A stretch of 64,000 nt of DNA. Source: an uncultured Clostridia bacterium (GTDB taxonomy: Bacteria; Bacillota; Clostridia; TANB77; CAG-508). Position numbers and translations under genes: made by a program. Shown piece after piece: positions 28,761-38,143 of the stretch; the first letter of the stretch is position 1, and every line of letters starts with the position of its first letter. The stretch spans positions 1-64,000 of the forward strand of contig CANRBJ010000001.1 of assembly GCA_947628815.1 (NCBI GenBank), in the 5' to 3' direction. The notes under the pieces are model-generated. The model ran no database searches. It was not told the DNA's origin and saw only the letters and a list, made by a program, of their open reading frames with translations.

Positions 28761-30194
28761 CTATTTTTTTGTAGGTATACGTATAACTACTTCTGTTCCT
28801 TTTCCTTGTTCACTCTTTATATCTATACTTCCGTCATTTTTATCTAGTATTTCTTTTGCAATAGAAAGCCCAAGACCTGTTCCTCCCATTTCTCTTGTAC
28901 GTGCTTTATCTACTCTATAGAATCGTTCAAATATTCTAGTTAAATCTTCTTCTGGTATCCCTAATCCATTATCTATTACTTTTATGTATGCATCGTTATA
29001 TACAAATCCTACATATATTTTTATGTGGCCACCTTCTTTTGTATATTTGATGCTATTTGTTAGCACATTTAGTACTACTCTTTCAATTCCATATTTATCT
29101 GCATACACTGGGGGAACATTTGCTGTTACAAAACATTCTACTTGATGTTTCTTTTTATCCATTTCTATTTGTACTTTTTCTTGACAACTTTTTACTAATT
29201 CTCCTAAATCAAATTCTTCTTTTTGTACTTGTACTTGGTTATTGTCAAACCTAGATAATGAGAGTAAATCTGTTACTAGTTTTGCCATTCTTCTTGCTTC
29301 TGATGCAATTACATTTAAGAACTTATCTTGTGTTTGTTTATCGTATTCTCCTTCTAATAACGTATCTGCATATCCCATTATTGATGTGATTGGTGTTTTT
29401 AATTCGTGTGATACGTCTGCAACAAATTCTTTTCTCATATTATCTAGTTTTACATGTTCTGTTATATCTTGTATAACTACCATAACACCTTCTGCACGGT
29501 CAAATTCATCTTTTAATGGTGCAAAAAATAAGTTCATGTGCTTGTCGCCTATACTTATTCTTTCTTCTGATGATGTCCAATCGTCTAGATATATTATTTT
29601 TTCCATATTTATTTCTATATTTAGTCTTTTAAATATTTTTTCAAAAGTTTCATCTTCTGGCATAATTCTTAAATATCTTGTTGCTGCTGGGTTTACTAGT
29701 ATTATTTTTCCATCCATATTAAATGCTATAATTCCATCTGTCATATGTAATAATATAGTTTCAATTTGCTTTTTTTGTCTTGATATTTCACCTAAGTTCT
29801 CTTTTAGCTCTGTTGTTACCATACCAAGTGCTCCTGCAATTCCGTCTACTTCCTTGCTTGTTTTATTATCTTGTATTTTTGTATCTTCTCCTGTTGCTAC
29901 TTTTTTTGCACTATCTATTAATCTATTAATTGGCATTGTAATTTTTGTTATAACATATATAGTAATAACAACTGAAATTATTATAATTGATAAAGTAGCA
30001 TATATAGATAACATAATTCCATTATGGATGGTAGCAGATAATTCACTTCCAATAACATCTATATTGTTTATAGATGCTAAGTTTAGATATGTTGTTTGTA
30101 AACTAATTACAAAATATGCTCCAATTCCTGCTATTAAAATTACTGCTATTATGGTTAATATTAATATAATTTTTAATTGTACGTTTTTTATCAT
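28761..30194 (-). CDS. Sensor histidine kinase, WalK/PhoR-like
   Basis: 477 aa: two membrane helices (about 8-30 and 57-80) flanking a very short outer loop. HAMP (about 82-135) and PAS (about 145-245) domains precede HisKA with the phosphorylated His in DVSHELKTPITSIMGY, then HATPase motifs (NVLTNSIKYTKEGG, IDNGLGIPEEDL, GGTGLGLSIAKEIL). The layout matches the WalK/VicK and PhoR group, but the short sensor loop prevents a firm choice. It is paired with the OmpR-type regulator just upstream, separated by a hairpin. Confidence 0.92.
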   Translation of the reverse strand: MIKNVQLKIILILTIIAVILIAGIGAYFVISLQTTYLNLASINNIDVIGSELSATIHNGIMLSIYATLSIIIISVVITIYVITKITMPINRLIDSAKKVATGEDTKIQDNKTSKEVDGIAGALGMVTTELKENLGEISRQKKQIETILLHMTDGIIAFNMDGKIILVNPAATRYLRIMPEDETFEKIFKRLNIEINMEKIIYLDDWTSSEERISIGDKHMNLFFAPLKDEFDRAEGVMVVIQDITEHVKLDNMRKEFVADVSHELKTPITSIMGYADTLLEGEYDKQTQDKFLNVIASEARRMAKLVTDLLSLSRFDNNQVQVQKEEFDLGELVKSCQEKVQIEMDKKKHQVECFVTANVPPVYADKYGIERVVLNVLTNSIKYTKEGGHIKIYVGFVYNDAYIKVIDNGLGIPEEDLTRIFERFYRVDKARTREMGGTGLGLSIAKEILDKNDGSIDIKSEQGKGTEVVIRIPTKK

Positions 30195-30213
30195 GATATC
30201 CTCCTAGTTTTAA

Positions 30214-30240
30214 AGTCGAAAGCAAGATTTGCTTTCGACT
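30214..30240 (-). promoter_or_regulatory. Intercistronic hairpin between response regulator and kinase
   Basis: A perfect 12-bp stem AGTCGAAAGCAA / TTGCTTTCGACT with a 3-nt loop and no long T tract. It probably tunes kinase expression relative to the regulator through stability or partial termination. Confidence 0.7.
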
Positions 30241-30250
30241 GTCAGTTTTG

Positions 30251-30982
30251 CTATTTAGATGCGATATAATATCCTACTCCTCTTTTTGTAATTAGTATTT
30301 TGGGATTAGATGTATCTTTTTCTATTTTTTCGCGTATTCTTCTTACTGTAACATCAACCGTTCTAATATCTCCATAATATTCATATCCCCATACTTTTTC
30401 AAGTAAAATTTCTCTTGTTATAACTTGACCTGGTTGGTTTGCTAAATATTTTAATACTTCAAATTCTCTTAATGTTAAATCTACTACTTCGTCTTTAACT
30501 CTTACTTCAAATTTATCTAAGTCTAGAGTTAAATCTCCTACTACTATTTTGTTTGTATTGTCTTCTCTTCCTGTATTTACACTAGAATTTGCAGAAACTT
30601 CAACTTTTCTTAAGTTTGCTTTTATTCTTGCCATTAGTTCTCTTACACTGAATGGTTTTGTTACATAGTCATCTGCTCCTAACTCTAACCCTAGTATTTT
30701 ATCTATTTCTTCATCTTTTGCTGTTAACATTAAAATTGGTACATTTAAAGTATGTCGTATTCTTTTACATACTGCAAGTCCATCCATTTTTGGAAGCATT
30801 ATATCTAGTAAAATTAAATCTGGTTTTTGGTTTAGTGCAATATCTACAGCAGTTAATCCATCATTTGCTTGTAATGTATTATATCCTTCTTTTTCTAAGT
30901 TATATACTAAAATATCAACAATATGTTGTTCATCATCAACGATTAATATAGTTTTTTTGTCTTGTGCCAAGGTTTCATCCAT
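30251..30982 (-). CDS. OmpR-family response regulator, WalR/PhoP-like
   Basis: 243 aa from ATG 30982, chosen because GAGGTG lies 7 nt upstream; a GTG five codons earlier is too close. The receiver domain has ILIVDDEQHIVDIL, the phosphoacceptor in LILLDIMLPKMDGL, and LTAKDEEIDKILGLELGADDYVTKPF. A winged-helix DNA-binding domain follows (LTLREFEVLKYLANQPG, VTVRRIREKIE, TKRGVGYYI). It is the first gene of a two-component operon with the downstream kinase. Confidence 0.94.
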   Translation of the reverse strand: MDETLAQDKKTILIVDDEQHIVDILVYNLEKEGYNTLQANDGLTAVDIALNQKPDLILLDIMLPKMDGLAVCKRIRHTLNVPILMLTAKDEEIDKILGLELGADDYVTKPFSVRELMARIKANLRKVEVSANSSVNTGREDNTNKIVVGDLTLDLDKFEVRVKDEVVDLTLREFEVLKYLANQPGQVITREILLEKVWGYEYYGDIRTVDVTVRRIREKIEKDTSNPKILITKRGVGYYIASK

Positions 30983-31060
30983 AAGGCTACACCTCACTTT
31001 TTCTTAATTAAAATATCTATGATAAAATATATCATAGATATTTGTTTTGTACAATAGTTT

Positions 31061-31936
31061 TTATAATTTTTCTTCTAACGCCATATATATTAATGCCATT
31101 CTTATATATACACCATTTTGAACTTGTTTAAATATTCTTGCTTTTTTACATTCTACAACATCATCTGCAATTTCTACTCCTCTATTGAATGGAGCAGGAT
31201 GCATAATTATTGCTGTATCTTTCATTTTTTCCATGCGCTCGTAATTTAATCCATGTAGTTTATGATATTCTTCTACAGTTTCTATCATAGATTTTTCATG
31301 TCTTTCATGTTGTACTCGAAGTAGCATAACTACATCAACCTTATCTATTATTTCATCAAAGTCTACAAAATTGTATCCTTCTTCTTTATATTCTTCTGGA
31401 CCAGAAGTATATACTGTCATTCCTAACCTTTGCATTATTTTTATATTTGTATGAGCAACTCTTGAATGTTTTATATCTCCAACAATTACTGCTTTTAATC
31501 CTTCAAATTTTCCAAATTCTTGGCGTATAGTTAATAAATCAAGTAATGATTGTGATGGGTGATTTCCTGTTCCATCTCCAGCATTTAATATTGGTATATT
31601 TATTTTGCCCACTAATTGATTATAATATTCATTTTCTACATGTCTTATAACTACTGCATCTGTTCCGAACATTTCAAATGTCTTTACAGTATCATACAAG
31701 CTTTCTCCTTTTTTTAAACTAGAGTTTCCTGCATCAAAGTTTTGTGTTCTACATCCTAATTTTAAAGCTGCCATATCAAAGCTATAATGTGTTCTTGTAG
31801 ATGGCTCAAAAAATAGGTTTGAAATTACTTTTTTTCCTTTGTAATCTACTTCTTTTCCGTTTTTAAATTCTTCTGCTAAATCAAGTATTTTGTTAATTTG
31901 TTCTATGCTAAAATTATCCAAACTCAATACATTCAT
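31061..31936 (-). CDS. pyrB: Aspartate carbamoyltransferase
   Basis: 291 aa. It carries out the first committed step of pyrimidine synthesis. The carbamoyl-phosphate motif FEPSTRTHYSFDMAALKLG and SLYDTVKTFEMFGTDAVVIRH are present, with HPSQSLLDLLTI, MLLRVQHERH and HPAPFNRGVEI. It stands alone without pyrI or other pyr genes in the window. This gene uses CGA (RVQHE) and CGC (ERMEK) as ordinary arginine codons, which is useful for the CGG argument. Confidence 0.96.
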   Translation of the reverse strand: MNVLSLDNFSIEQINKILDLAEEFKNGKEVDYKGKKVISNLFFEPSTRTHYSFDMAALKLGCRTQNFDAGNSSLKKGESLYDTVKTFEMFGTDAVVIRHVENEYYNQLVGKINIPILNAGDGTGNHPSQSLLDLLTIRQEFGKFEGLKAVIVGDIKHSRVAHTNIKIMQRLGMTVYTSGPEEYKEEGYNFVDFDEIIDKVDVVMLLRVQHERHEKSMIETVEEYHKLHGLNYERMEKMKDTAIIMHPAPFNRGVEIADDVVECKKARIFKQVQNGVYIRMALIYMALEEKL

Positions 31937-32012
31937 TTAACCTACCCCTTTTTCGACATTTTTTCTATTTTAGCATTATACATAAAATTTTACAAGGGGT
32001 TTGGAATTTTTT

Positions 32013-34052
32013 TTATTTTTTTGCTTTCTTCTTCTTTTTTACTTGTGGTTTTTCTTCTTTTGTTTCATCGTATTTTTCTCCTGGCTTTGGCTTATTCCAA
32101 GAAATATAGTCACAAGATTTTGGATTATTTTCGCAAATATAATAGTTTCTTTTTCGTTTAGTTTTTCGAATTTGTACTTTTGCTCCACATTTTGGACATG
32201 GTACATCTATTGTTTCTACAAATGGTTTTGCGCATTTACATTCTGGATAGCCAGGGCATGCTAAAAATTTTCCGTATTTTCCGTATTTTATAACCATCAT
32301 TTTTCCACATTTTTCACATGGTACATCTGATACCTCTTCTACTAATTTAACATGTTCTAATTCTTTTTCTACTTTTTGTACTACCTCTTCAAATGGAGTA
32401 TAGAATTCTTCTATAACTTTTTTCCATTCTTCCTTTCCATCTGCAATTTTATCGAATTCATCTTCCATTTGTTTTGTAAATTCTACATTTATTACATCTG
32501 CAAAATTTTGGATTAATAATTTATTAACAATTTTTCCAAGATCTGTTGGTGCTAATTGTTTTTGAATTTTTTCAATATATCTTCTTTCTAGTATAGTCGT
32601 AATGGTTGGAGAATAAGTACTTGGCCTTCCAATTCCTTTTTGCTCTAATTCTTTTACAAGACTTGCTTCTGTGTAACGTGGTGGTGGTTCTGTAAAACTT
32701 TGCTTTTGATCTATTTTTTGTTTAATTAATATTTGATTTTCTTGTAAATCTGGAATTTTTGTATTTTCTTCTTCTTCTTTTTCATCTTGACCTTCTACAT
32801 ATAAAACCATAAAACCTTTAAATTTTAAGTTTTGACCATTTGCTTTAAAAGTGTAGTTATTTGCATCTATTGTTACTGCTAAAGTATCATAAACTGCTTG
32901 AGACATTTGGCTTGCTATGAATCTATTGTAGATTAGTTTATATAACTTATATTGGTCGTTTGTTAATGAATCTTTTATTTCATCTGGATTTATATTTACA
33001 TATGTTGGTCTAATGGCTTCATGGGCATCTTGGGCATCTTTATTTGTACGATAATATCTGTTATCGTAATATTCTTCTCCATATTGTTTTAGTATTTCTT
33101 CTTTTGCTGCTGCTCTTGCAACTTCTGAAATTCTAGTAGAGTCTGTTCTCATATATGTGATTAAACCTACTGTTCCTCTTTCTGGAATTTTTACCCCCTC
33201 ATATAACCCTTGTGCTACACTCATTGTTTTCTTTAATGTAAAACCTAATTTTCTAGATGCTTCTTGTTGCATTGTGCTTGTTGTAAATGGTGGAGCTGGT
33301 GTTCTCTTTTTTGTTCCTCTTTTTATTTCTTTTACAATGAAGTCCGCATTATCTATATTTTTAATAATTTCATCTACTTCTTCCTTTTTATGAAGTTCTA
33401 TTTTTTTATTGTTTTTTCCATAGAATTTTGCTTCAAATGCTTTAGCTTTCTTATCTTTTAACAAACTTACATAAATATTCCAATATTCTTCTGGAATAAA
33501 TTTTTCAATTTCTTCTTCTCTATCAACAATTAACTTAACTGCAACAGATTGCACTCTTCCTGCAGATAACCCACGTCTCACTTTTTTCCATAATACTGGG
33601 CTAATTTTATATCCTACAATTCTATCTAATACACGGCGAGCTTGTTGTGCGTTAGTTAAATTCATATCTATTTTTCGTGGTTTTTTAATTGCTTCTTGAA
33701 CTGCTCCCTTTGTAATTTCATTAAATGTAACCCTTACTTCCTCTTTTTCATTAATTCCTAAAATGTGCGCTAAATGCCATGCAATTGCTTCTCCCTCACG
33801 GTCAGGGTCAGTTGCAAGGTACACTTTTTTAGCAGCATTTGCCTCTTTTTTTAAAGATTTAATTAAATCCCCTTTTCCTCTTATATTTATATATTGTGGT
33901 TCAAAATCATTTTGAACATCTACACCTAACTTAGATTTTGGAAGATCGCGAATATGCCCCATAGATGCTACAACCTTTGTACTTCCACCTAAGAACTTTT
34001 TAATAGTATTTGCTTTTGCTGGTGATTCCACTATAATTAACTTATCTGCCAT
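32013..34052 (-). CDS. topA: DNA topoisomerase I
   Basis: About 679 aa. The start at ATG 34052 (MADKLIIVESPAKANTI) has GGAG 6 nt upstream. Toprim acidic motifs include YLATDPDREGEAIAWHLA, and the active-site Tyr is in GLITYMRTDSTRISE. Two C4 zinc-finger modules end the protein (CEKCGKMMVIKYGKYGKFLAC and CPKCGAKVQIRKTKRKRNYYIC), then a Lys-rich tail. It relaxes negatively supercoiled DNA. Its many Arg codons include no CGG. Confidence 0.97.
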   Translation of the reverse strand: MADKLIIVESPAKANTIKKFLGGSTKVVASMGHIRDLPKSKLGVDVQNDFEPQYINIRGKGDLIKSLKKEANAAKKVYLATDPDREGEAIAWHLAHILGINEKEEVRVTFNEITKGAVQEAIKKPRKIDMNLTNAQQARRVLDRIVGYKISPVLWKKVRRGLSAGRVQSVAVKLIVDREEEIEKFIPEEYWNIYVSLLKDKKAKAFEAKFYGKNNKKIELHKKEEVDEIIKNIDNADFIVKEIKRGTKKRTPAPPFTTSTMQQEASRKLGFTLKKTMSVAQGLYEGVKIPERGTVGLITYMRTDSTRISEVARAAAKEEILKQYGEEYYDNRYYRTNKDAQDAHEAIRPTYVNINPDEIKDSLTNDQYKLYKLIYNRFIASQMSQAVYDTLAVTIDANNYTFKANGQNLKFKGFMVLYVEGQDEKEEEENTKIPDLQENQILIKQKIDQKQSFTEPPPRYTEASLVKELEQKGIGRPSTYSPTITTILERRYIEKIQKQLAPTDLGKIVNKLLIQNFADVINVEFTKQMEDEFDKIADGKEEWKKVIEEFYTPFEEVVQKVEKELEHVKLVEEVSDVPCEKCGKMMVIKYGKYGKFLACPGYPECKCAKPFVETIDVPCPKCGAKVQIRKTKRKRNYYICENNPKSCDYISWNKPKPGEKYDETKEEKPQVKKKKKAKK

Positions 34053-34201
34053 TATACTCTCCTTCACTTTTGTTTATATTAAACTATTCTAGACTATATT
34101 ATTTCTTTTTGCAAGTAATTTTTTAAAAAATAAGAAAAGTTGCTTTGCCACATGTACAGGTTTGCATCGCAAACCGCACAGCCCAAGGAAACTTAACCTT
34201 G

Positions 34202-34262
34202 TTGTATAGCAAAAATCTTCGATTTTTACTATACAATAAGAAAAACAAAGAGTCTCTCTTTG
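34202..34262 (-). terminator. Terminator and second hairpin after the DUF6514-like gene
   Basis: On the minus strand CAAAGAG-AGA-CTCTTTG followed by TTTTTCTT (34238-34262) is a rho-independent terminator. It is followed by a 16-bp hairpin (34202-34236, one mismatch, 3-nt loop). The remaining stretch to topA contains one more small stem (GTTTGC-ATC-GCAAAC) and no gene. Confidence 0.7.
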
Positions 34263-34267
34263 CTTCC

Positions 34268-34568
34268 TTATGCTTTTAATAATTCTTCTACCATCTCTTC
34301 AGTTACTACTGGCGTTATTTTTCCGGCTTTTAAATTTTTCTAATATTTTGTTTATCATTTTTTCTTCGTGTGTTATTTTATCTATTATTTTATTTTCTAC
34401 ATTTATGTGGTTTTCTTTGTACTCTGTTTTTATTACTTCGATACCATATACCGACTTAAAGTTTTCTACTTTTTCTGTCTTATAGTATTCTAATCTAATT
34501 GGATAGTAGATATTATTGTTTGCTAGAATTTCTTCTCCAACATATGTACCGCCATAAAAACTTTTCAT
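34268..34568 (-). CDS. DUF6514-like small protein, with +1 recoding at CGG
   Basis: It starts at ATG 34568 after GGAAGGAG. The 99-aa product MKSFYGGTYVGEE...SVYGIEVIKTEY...INKILEKFKS has the look of the clostridial DUF6514 family. The zero frame then reads AGC-CGG-AAA and stops eight codons on. With C-GGA as Gly it ends GKITPVVTEEMVEELLKA, the expected family-style C-terminus. The function is unknown. The family name is moderately certain; the recoding pattern is clear. Confidence 0.8.
34322..34325 (-). other. CGGA +1 recoding site (DUF6514-like, codon 82)
   Basis: Coding-strand context AGC-CGG-AAA; +1 reading GGA-AAA-ATA-ACG-CCA restores the C-terminal helix. Confidence 0.85.
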
Positions 34569-34765
34569 TTGCTCTCCTTCCCCTTTTAAAATTAAACAGC
34601 CCTTATAATATATAACAACTTTAAGGAAGATTGCAAGGATTTTCGTTCGCACAATTCGACGTTTTTCTATATAGTTTTATACTAACCGACAATTTTCGTT
34701 TGCTTTTGACTATTTTTTTACGTCTGTAATCAAAAATATATATTTAAGAAAACATTTTGTAATAT

Positions 34766-35870
34766 TTATTTTACCAATTTTTGTACTTCATTATAAATTT
34801 TTTCTTCTACATCTTTTACAGCAATTTTTTTAGCGTTTTTACCCATTTTTATCATATTGTCTTTATTTTCAATAATTTCATTTATTTTTATATTTAGTAC
34901 TTCCTTTGTTAAATCATTATTATTAATTACTTCAGCTGCTCCCACATTTTGTAACACTTTCGCATTGTACTCTTGATGATTATTACTTACATTTGGTAAT
35001 GGTATAAATATACTTGGCTTTCCTACAATAGAAACTTCTGTAATAGTCATTGCTCCGCTTCTTGCAATTACTAAATCACACATATTCATAACTTCTTCCA
35101 TATTGTAGATATATGGAACAATTTTTACATCTTTTATTTTAGAAAAATCTTTTATTTGCTCTTTTACAATATCATATTGTTTTGGTCCTGGCGCCCACAT
35201 TATTTGATAATTATTATTCATTTTATCATTAATTAGATTAATAACAGAATCATTAATTGCCTTTGCTCCTTGGCTGCCACCAAAAATTAAAACAACTGGT
35301 TTTTCATTATTTAGTCCTAACTTTTTTCTTATCTCTTGTTTTTGTAACTCTGTTAATTTTAAATCCTTTATTTTTGTTGGTGTACCAGTATGTACAACAT
35401 TTCTTGCCTTTAATAAATACTTTCCGTGCTTCCTCAAAACTAATTAAAATAGTATCTACTTTTTTAGATAGCATTTTTACAGCTTTTCCTGGAAAAGCAT
35501 TACTTTCATGTAATAAGGCTGGTATATGATATTTTTTTGCAGCAAGAATTGCTGCACCACAAATATACCCACCAGTCCCAATTACAATATCTGGATTATA
35601 TTCTTTAACAATTTTTTTTGCTTGTTTAATTCCTTTTAAAGTTTGTAAATTATTTTTTAAAGTTTGTAAACTTATTTTTTTACTAAGACCATAAGCTTCT
35701 ATGGTTTTTAGTTCATATCCTGCTCTTGGTACTAAATCATTTTCTAACCCTCTATTAGTACCTAAAAATACAATTTCAGAATTTGGTTGTTTCTCTTTTA
35801 TTATATTTGCAATTGCAATAGCAGGATTAATATGACCTGCTGTTCCTGCAGCCGCTATAATTACTTTCAT
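34766..35870 (-). CDS. murG: UDP-GlcNAc:lipid I N-acetylglucosaminyltransferase MurG, with +1 recoding at CGG
   Basis: MurG converts lipid I to lipid II on the inner membrane face. The N-terminal half has IIAAAGTAGHINPAIAIA and GTGGYICGAAILAA. After LISFEEA the zero frame reads CGG and runs out after about 35 codons. Reading C-GGA as Gly continues GKYLLKARNVVHTGTPTKI, then VLIFGGSQGAKAIND, VIARSGAMTITEV and PLPNVSNNHQEYNAK, all standard MurG motifs. Full length is about 367 aa. ATG 35870 is used; ATG 35879 is possible but sits 2 nt from GGAGG. It is the last dcw gene here. MurG is essential. Confidence 0.94.
35423..35426 (-). other. CGGA +1 recoding site (murG, about codon 149)
   Basis: Coding-strand context GCA-CGG-AAA; +1 reading GGA-AAG-TAT joins the acceptor-binding N-domain to the C-domain. 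Confidence 0.9.
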
Positions 35871-35909
35871 AAACCCCATTTCCTCCTTTATAGTATTACA
35901 AATAGCACT

Positions 35910-37071
35910 TTATACCTTTTTTGATGACCTTGAAATGTTTAGTAAAATTCCTACTGAACACAGTAATATAACGAGTGCTGTACCACCATAACTAAAGAAT
36001 GGTAGCGGTATACCTGTATTAGGCATAGACGAAGTTACAACGGCAATATTCATTATTGCCTGCAACCCAATAAGTGATGTAATTCCTACTGCTATTAAAC
36101 TTCCGAACATATCCTCAGCACGCATTGCAATAAGAAAACCTCTCCAAATAAAAATTGCAAATAAAATAATAACAACCGAACATCCAATAAAGCCTAATTC
36201 CTCTGCTAGTACTGAAAATATAAAATCATTGTGTGGTTCTGGTATGTATAAGAACTTTTGCTTACTTTCTCCAAGACCCGCTCCAAATAATCCTCCTGAA
36301 CCAATTGCATATAAACTTTGTACAACTTGCCAACCATCACCTGTTAAATCTTCCCACGGGTTAAGGAAAGTGGTGATTCTTGCTAAACGAAAACTTTCCT
36401 TTCCTTCTGATGAATCTGAAGGTTTTGTAATTTTATACACTAAAAAACTACCTATTAATACTGCACCTATTGCTCCTGCAACTATAAAATATCTTATTTT
36501 AGTACCCGACATAAGTAACATAATAGACATAACAGCTATAATAATAATTGTAACACTTAAATGGTTTTGCAATAATACTAATATAAGTGCTATTGGTGTT
36601 ATAAATAAAAATGGAACAAAAAATCCTGTTTTAAATGTTTTTATTTTATCTCTATTTTTGGTAAGCCAAGCTGCATAAAAAATTATTAAAGCAATTTTTG
36701 CAATTTCAGATGGTTGAAATCTTACAAAACCTAAATCTAACCATCTTGTAGCTCCTTTACTAGAAGAACCTAAAAATGGTACTATTGCAAGTACAATAAC
36801 AGAACCAATATAGGCAATTTTTGCAAATTTAGAATAAATTCTATAATCAATTCTTGAAATTGTAAGCATTAAGACGACTCCAACTACTGCAAATATTGCT
36901 TGCTTTGTAACATATGAATAACTGTTACCACTTTCTGCTAAAGCTGATGGAGAACTTGCCGATAATACCATAATAATTCCCATTGCTAGTAACACTAAAA
37001 CTGTTATAAATAAAACAAAATCAAATGGCTTTTCCCCGGGTTGCTACATTTTTTCTATTTTGCTGTTTCAC
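35910..37071 (-). CDS. ftsW: FtsW/SpoVE-family lipid II polymerase, with +1 recoding at CGG
   Basis: SEDS-family glycosyltransferase with about ten membrane helices. GTG 37071 has AGGAG 7 nt upstream. The first 11 codons end GTA-GCA-ACC, then CGG. The zero frame stops five codons later; reading C-GGG as Gly gives GEKPFDFVLFITVLVLLAMG, the usual first helix, followed by MVLSASSPSALAESG. Later motifs include ATRWLDLGFVRFQPSEIAKIAL and LPFFSYGGTALVIL. The product is 386 aa. Without recoding the only possible product would have to start inside helix 1. It could serve division (FtsW) or spore cortex (SpoVE). Confidence 0.93.
37035..37038 (-). other. CGGG +1 recoding site (ftsW, codon 12)
   Basis: Coding-strand context ACC-CGG-GGA; +1 reading GGG-GAA-AAG-CCA. 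It is near the gene start and the only site followed by G. Confidence 0.88.
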
Positions 37072-37098
37072 TCTTGTTCTCCTTTCTTTTTTACTTTC

Positions 37099-38091
37099 TT
37101 ATATTATAAATAAACCTACTATACATGCAACTAATGTAATAATGCTAAACACTGACACAACCTTATTTTCTCCCCAGCCAGATAATTCGAAATGATGATG
37201 TAGCGGTGCCATTTTGAAAATTCGGTTTCCTGTTTTTTGAAAATATACAACTTGCATAATAACAGATAAAGTTTCAAGTACAGGAATTATTGCTATAACA
37301 ATTAATATAAGAGGCATTTTTAAATATAGTGCAAGAGCTACAATAACCCCACCTAGAAGCAAAGATCCTGTATCCCCCATAAACACTTTTGCAGGATGCA
37401 TATTAAATAATAAAAATCCAAGACATGATCCTATTACAATTGTGCCAAATACAACAACTTCTTTAACATCATAAATAATTCCTATTACTGTTAAACAAGT
37501 AATAATTATTGCAGATACTGTTGGGCAAAGCCCATCTACTCCATCTGTTAAATTAACTGCGTTTGTTGTTCCGAGTATAACAAATATCGCAAATGGAATA
37601 TAAATCCATATTGGTAAATTTAAGTATACTTTTAAAATTGGAATATATGTATCAGTTCCTAAATTTATAACTTTAATTAAATAAATAACGTAAAATACTG
37701 CAATTGTTAATAATCCTATCATTTTGTATGCTGGCTTTAAGCCTTTTGTGTTTTTAAATATTAGTTTTTTTATATCATCAATAAACCCAATTAAACCAAA
37801 TCCTAGCGACATAATTGCAAGTGGAATTAGTTTTTTTGCTAAATCTAATTGGTCATCGTTTGCGTATGTTAAAAATACAAATACAATTAATATAGCAATA
37901 GACGCTGCTAGTATGATTCCTCCCATTGTTGGCGTTCCTTGCTTACTTAGATGCGACTGCGGTCCTTCTTCTCTTTCTATTTGACCTATCTTTAATTTTT
38001 TTAAAATGGGAATTGCGCACATACCAAAAACTACAGTTGCTATAAAGGATAGTAGTAGTATTTTTATTTGAAAATAATTCAATTTTCTCAC
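37099..38091 (-). CDS. mraY: Phospho-N-acetylmuramoyl-pentapeptide-transferase MraY
   Basis: 330 aa, about ten membrane helices. It makes lipid I from UDP-MurNAc-pentapeptide and undecaprenyl phosphate. Signature regions: GPQSHLSKQGTPTMGG, GFIDDIKKLIF (catalytic Asp pair), NAVNLTDGVDGL, HPAKVFMGDTGSLLLGG and MAPLHHHFELSGW. No CGG codon is in frame. It lies between murE and ftsW. Confidence 0.97.
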   Translation of the reverse strand: MRKLNYFQIKILLLSFIATVVFGMCAIPILKKLKIGQIEREEGPQSHLSKQGTPTMGGIILAASIAILIVFVFLTYANDDQLDLAKKLIPLAIMSLGFGLIGFIDDIKKLIFKNTKGLKPAYKMIGLLTIAVFYVIYLIKVINLGTDTYIPILKVYLNLPIWIYIPFAIFVILGTTNAVNLTDGVDGLCPTVSAIIITCLTVIGIIYDVKEVVVFGTIVIGSCLGFLLFNMHPAKVFMGDTGSLLLGGVIVALALYLKMPLILIVIAIIPVLETLSVIMQVVYFQKTGNRIFKMAPLHHHFELSGWGENKVVSVFSIITLVACIVGLFII

Positions 38092-38143
38092 CCTTCATTT
38101 TTCGTAGTTAGTAGTTGCTAACTTTTTATATTTCATAATTTTA

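Noticed and set aside
34130..34240. Possible tRNA or riboswitch upstream of topA
   Set aside because: It has several hairpins but no cloverleaf, no T-loop sequence and no recognisable aptamer; the stems are explained as terminator and simple hairpins.
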